From Evansella clarkii (lineage in GTDB: Bacteria > Bacillota > Bacilli > Bacillales > Salisediminibacteriaceae), in contig NZ_KV917376.1 in the NCBI RefSeq assembly GCF_002019695.1, forward strand, positions 3,190,040-3,254,039: a DNA stretch of 64,000 bases, written 5' to 3'. Shown here piece after piece: positions 62,961 through 64,000 of the stretch. Each line of letters opens with the position of its first letter. Position 1 is the stretch's first letter. Under the pieces are notes generated by a model, which worked only from the letters and a program-made list of their open reading frames with translations, made no database searches and had not been told where the DNA came from. Made by a program: the position numbers and the translations under genes.

Positions 62961-64000
62961 TTGAAGCATGTCATCGCACTTGATGTCAGTAAAGGAAAAA
63001 GTACTTTTGCTATTTATGACCGGTATAAACAATGTGAATTGGAAGGGGAATTAACTCATACTCGGATTGATTTTGAACGGCTTCATCACAGAATTGAAGA
63101 AATGACGGTTTTGGATAAACAAGCCCCCGAAATTGTGTTTGAAGCAACAGGTATTTACTCAAAACCACTGGAAAAGTTCCTGGCGACTAAAGGCCATACA
63201 TACTGCCGTATGAATCCATTGGAAGCGAATTTACAAATGGCTAAGATGCGTCGTCATAAAACAGATATTAGCGATGCCCACGAGCTTGCGAAAACACACT
63301 TTAGTATGGCTCGCGAAGCGACATACCAACAAGATGACTACTTTGAACAAATGCGGGCGATTACACGTTACTATGATGAAATTGATGAAGAGATGATCCT
63401 CTTACGCAGTAGAATGCATGCGATTTTACATCTATCATTTCCGGAATTGGAACAGCTCATTACACCAAGTTCCGCGTTATTTTTAAATCTCGTACAGCTC
63501 TATCCCCATTCGGCACAATTACGAGCACTTTCAAAAACGATTATTAAAAACCGTTTGAAAGAGAACACCCGAAAGAATTTATCTTTAAAACGCGCAGAGG
63601 AGAAAGCCATTGTATTATTGAAAGCTGCCGAAAATTCGTATCCAGCTATTGATCCGTCGGACATTCGTTGTGATCAAGCAAGGGATTATGCTCGACGTAT
63701 TGCGGATTTGATGGAGAAAAAGGTTCAGCTCGTCAAACAAATGGTAACTATCTCAGAAGGGAGAAAAGAATATAAGGTCTTGCGTTCATTTCCAGGAATC
63801 GGAGATTCAACAGCGTGTCGACTGATTGGCGAACTAGGGGATATCCGCCGTTTTAAAAACGCCAAACAGTTAAACGCTTACGCGGGCATTGATATCATGC
63901 GCTATCAATCCGGTAATATGCAATATCGTGATCGAATAAATAAAAGAGGTAATAAGAAGCTGCGGAAAATTTTATTTTTTATGATTTGTTCAATGCTTAT
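62961..64000 (+). CDS. IS110-family transposase, partial at the window end
   Basis: TTG 62961 (AAAAGGAGAAGG upstream) opens a frame that stays open to the last base, at least 346 residues. The RuvC-like DEDD domain shows MKHVIALDVSKGKSTFAIYD (Asp), IVFEATGIYSKPLEKFL (Glu) and RRHKTDISDAHELAKTHF (Asp pair). The C-terminal Transposase_20 part has LRSFPGIGDSTACRLIGELG, RRFKNAKQLNAYAGIDIMRY then QSGN, with the catalytic-type Ser, and RGNKKLRKILFFMI. The visible part looks intact; only the last few dozen residues are missing from the window. It works with a structured RNA from the same element. Confidence 0.93.
   Translation, partial: MKHVIALDVSKGKSTFAIYDRYKQCELEGELTHTRIDFERLHHRIEEMTVLDKQAPEIVFEATGIYSKPLEKFLATKGHTYCRMNPLEANLQMAKMRRHKTDISDAHELAKTHFSMAREATYQQDDYFEQMRAITRYYDEIDEEMILLRSRMHAILHLSFPELEQLITPSSALFLNLVQLYPHSAQLRALSKTIIKNRLKENTRKNLSLKRAEEKAIVLLKAAENSYPAIDPSDIRCDQARDYARRIADLMEKKVQLVKQMVTISEGRKEYKVLRSFPGIGDSTACRLIGELGDIRRFKNAKQLNAYAGIDIMRYQSGNMQYRDRINKRGNKKLRKILFFMICSML

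Larger units (their letters stand above)
62771..64000 (+). mobile_element. IS110-family insertion sequence, 5' part (runs off the window)
   Basis: It consists of an upstream structured non-coding stretch and a transposase of the DEDD/Transposase_20 type. The left boundary could not be fixed, since IS110-family elements lack clear terminal inverted repeats; 62771 is a working limit just after the terminator. Confidence 0.7.

Overview
The window reads as chromosomal DNA of a spore-forming member of the Bacillaceae (Firmicutes). The evidence is strong Gram-positive Shine-Dalgarno sites, many TTG and GTG starts, a rRNA/tRNA cluster in Bacillus style, sporulation genes (a SpoVIF homologue and a CwlC-like spore-wall amidase), and many B. 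subtilis-type genes (yvfRSTU, ybfB, yhfK, yjzC, yjcD, mbcS, csoR-copA, aprX). The acidic secreted proteins and dispersed GC-rich repeats recall the haloalkaliphilic Bacillus relatives, but the genus cannot be fixed from sequence inspection alone.

Layout. 1-6.4 kb: the tail of an acetyltransferase; an ABC-2 exporter with its two-component system (yvfRSTU type); and, on the minus strand, a winged-helix/helical-repeat regulator followed by an MFS exporter. 6.5-13.3 kb: tandem rRNA promoters, 16S, 23S and 5S genes, and nine tRNAs (Ala, Ser, Glu, Val, Thr, fMet, Lys, Leu, Arg). A dispersed repeat sits in the 23S-5S spacer, and a small inserted element is flanked by a 22-bp duplication of the tRNA-fMet start. 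13.3-15.6 kb: a decayed tract with an integrase remnant and broken small genes. 15.6-31 kb: metabolic and sporulation genes, including aldo/keto reductase, cwlC, paaK/paaI, ybfB-like, yjzC, spoVIF, yhfK and a quinone reductase. The same stretch holds a DsbA/FrnE thiol oxidoreductase with an in-frame TGA exactly at its first catalytic cysteine, a nitronate monooxygenase, a double-PAS kinase, and fmdA-fmdB.

30.6-40.6 kb is a secreted-protease island: one subtilisin and two paralogous M14 carboxypeptidase-like proteins. An intact IS3-family element lies between the paralogues, inserted in the loop of the first paralogue's terminator. 41-49.2 kb: an excisionase-type HTH protein, YjcD helicase, MbcS acyl-CoA ligase, a BltD-like acetyltransferase, and a copper operon (csoR, copA and an overlooked 55-residue His-rich membrane protein). 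49.4-56.3 kb: a metallophosphoesterase, an LLM monooxygenase plus ATP-grasp ligase pair, a heme-copper-oxidase-like 4-TM protein and a large membrane alpha/beta hydrolase, with two unrelated tandem-repeat arrays. 56.4-64 kb: a GAF kinase/response-regulator pair; an overlapping SDR, QueA-like and VOC operon; aprX; a dispersed repeat; and the start of an IS110-family element with a structured upstream region that may be its guide (bridge) RNA.

The most interesting items are the putative selenoprotein (25.1 kb), the terminator-loop IS3 insertion (35.4-37.1 kb), the tRNA-fMet duplication element (12.7 kb), and the small His-rich partner of CopA (49.0 kb). Everything here comes from reading the sequence; no database search or folding program was run.
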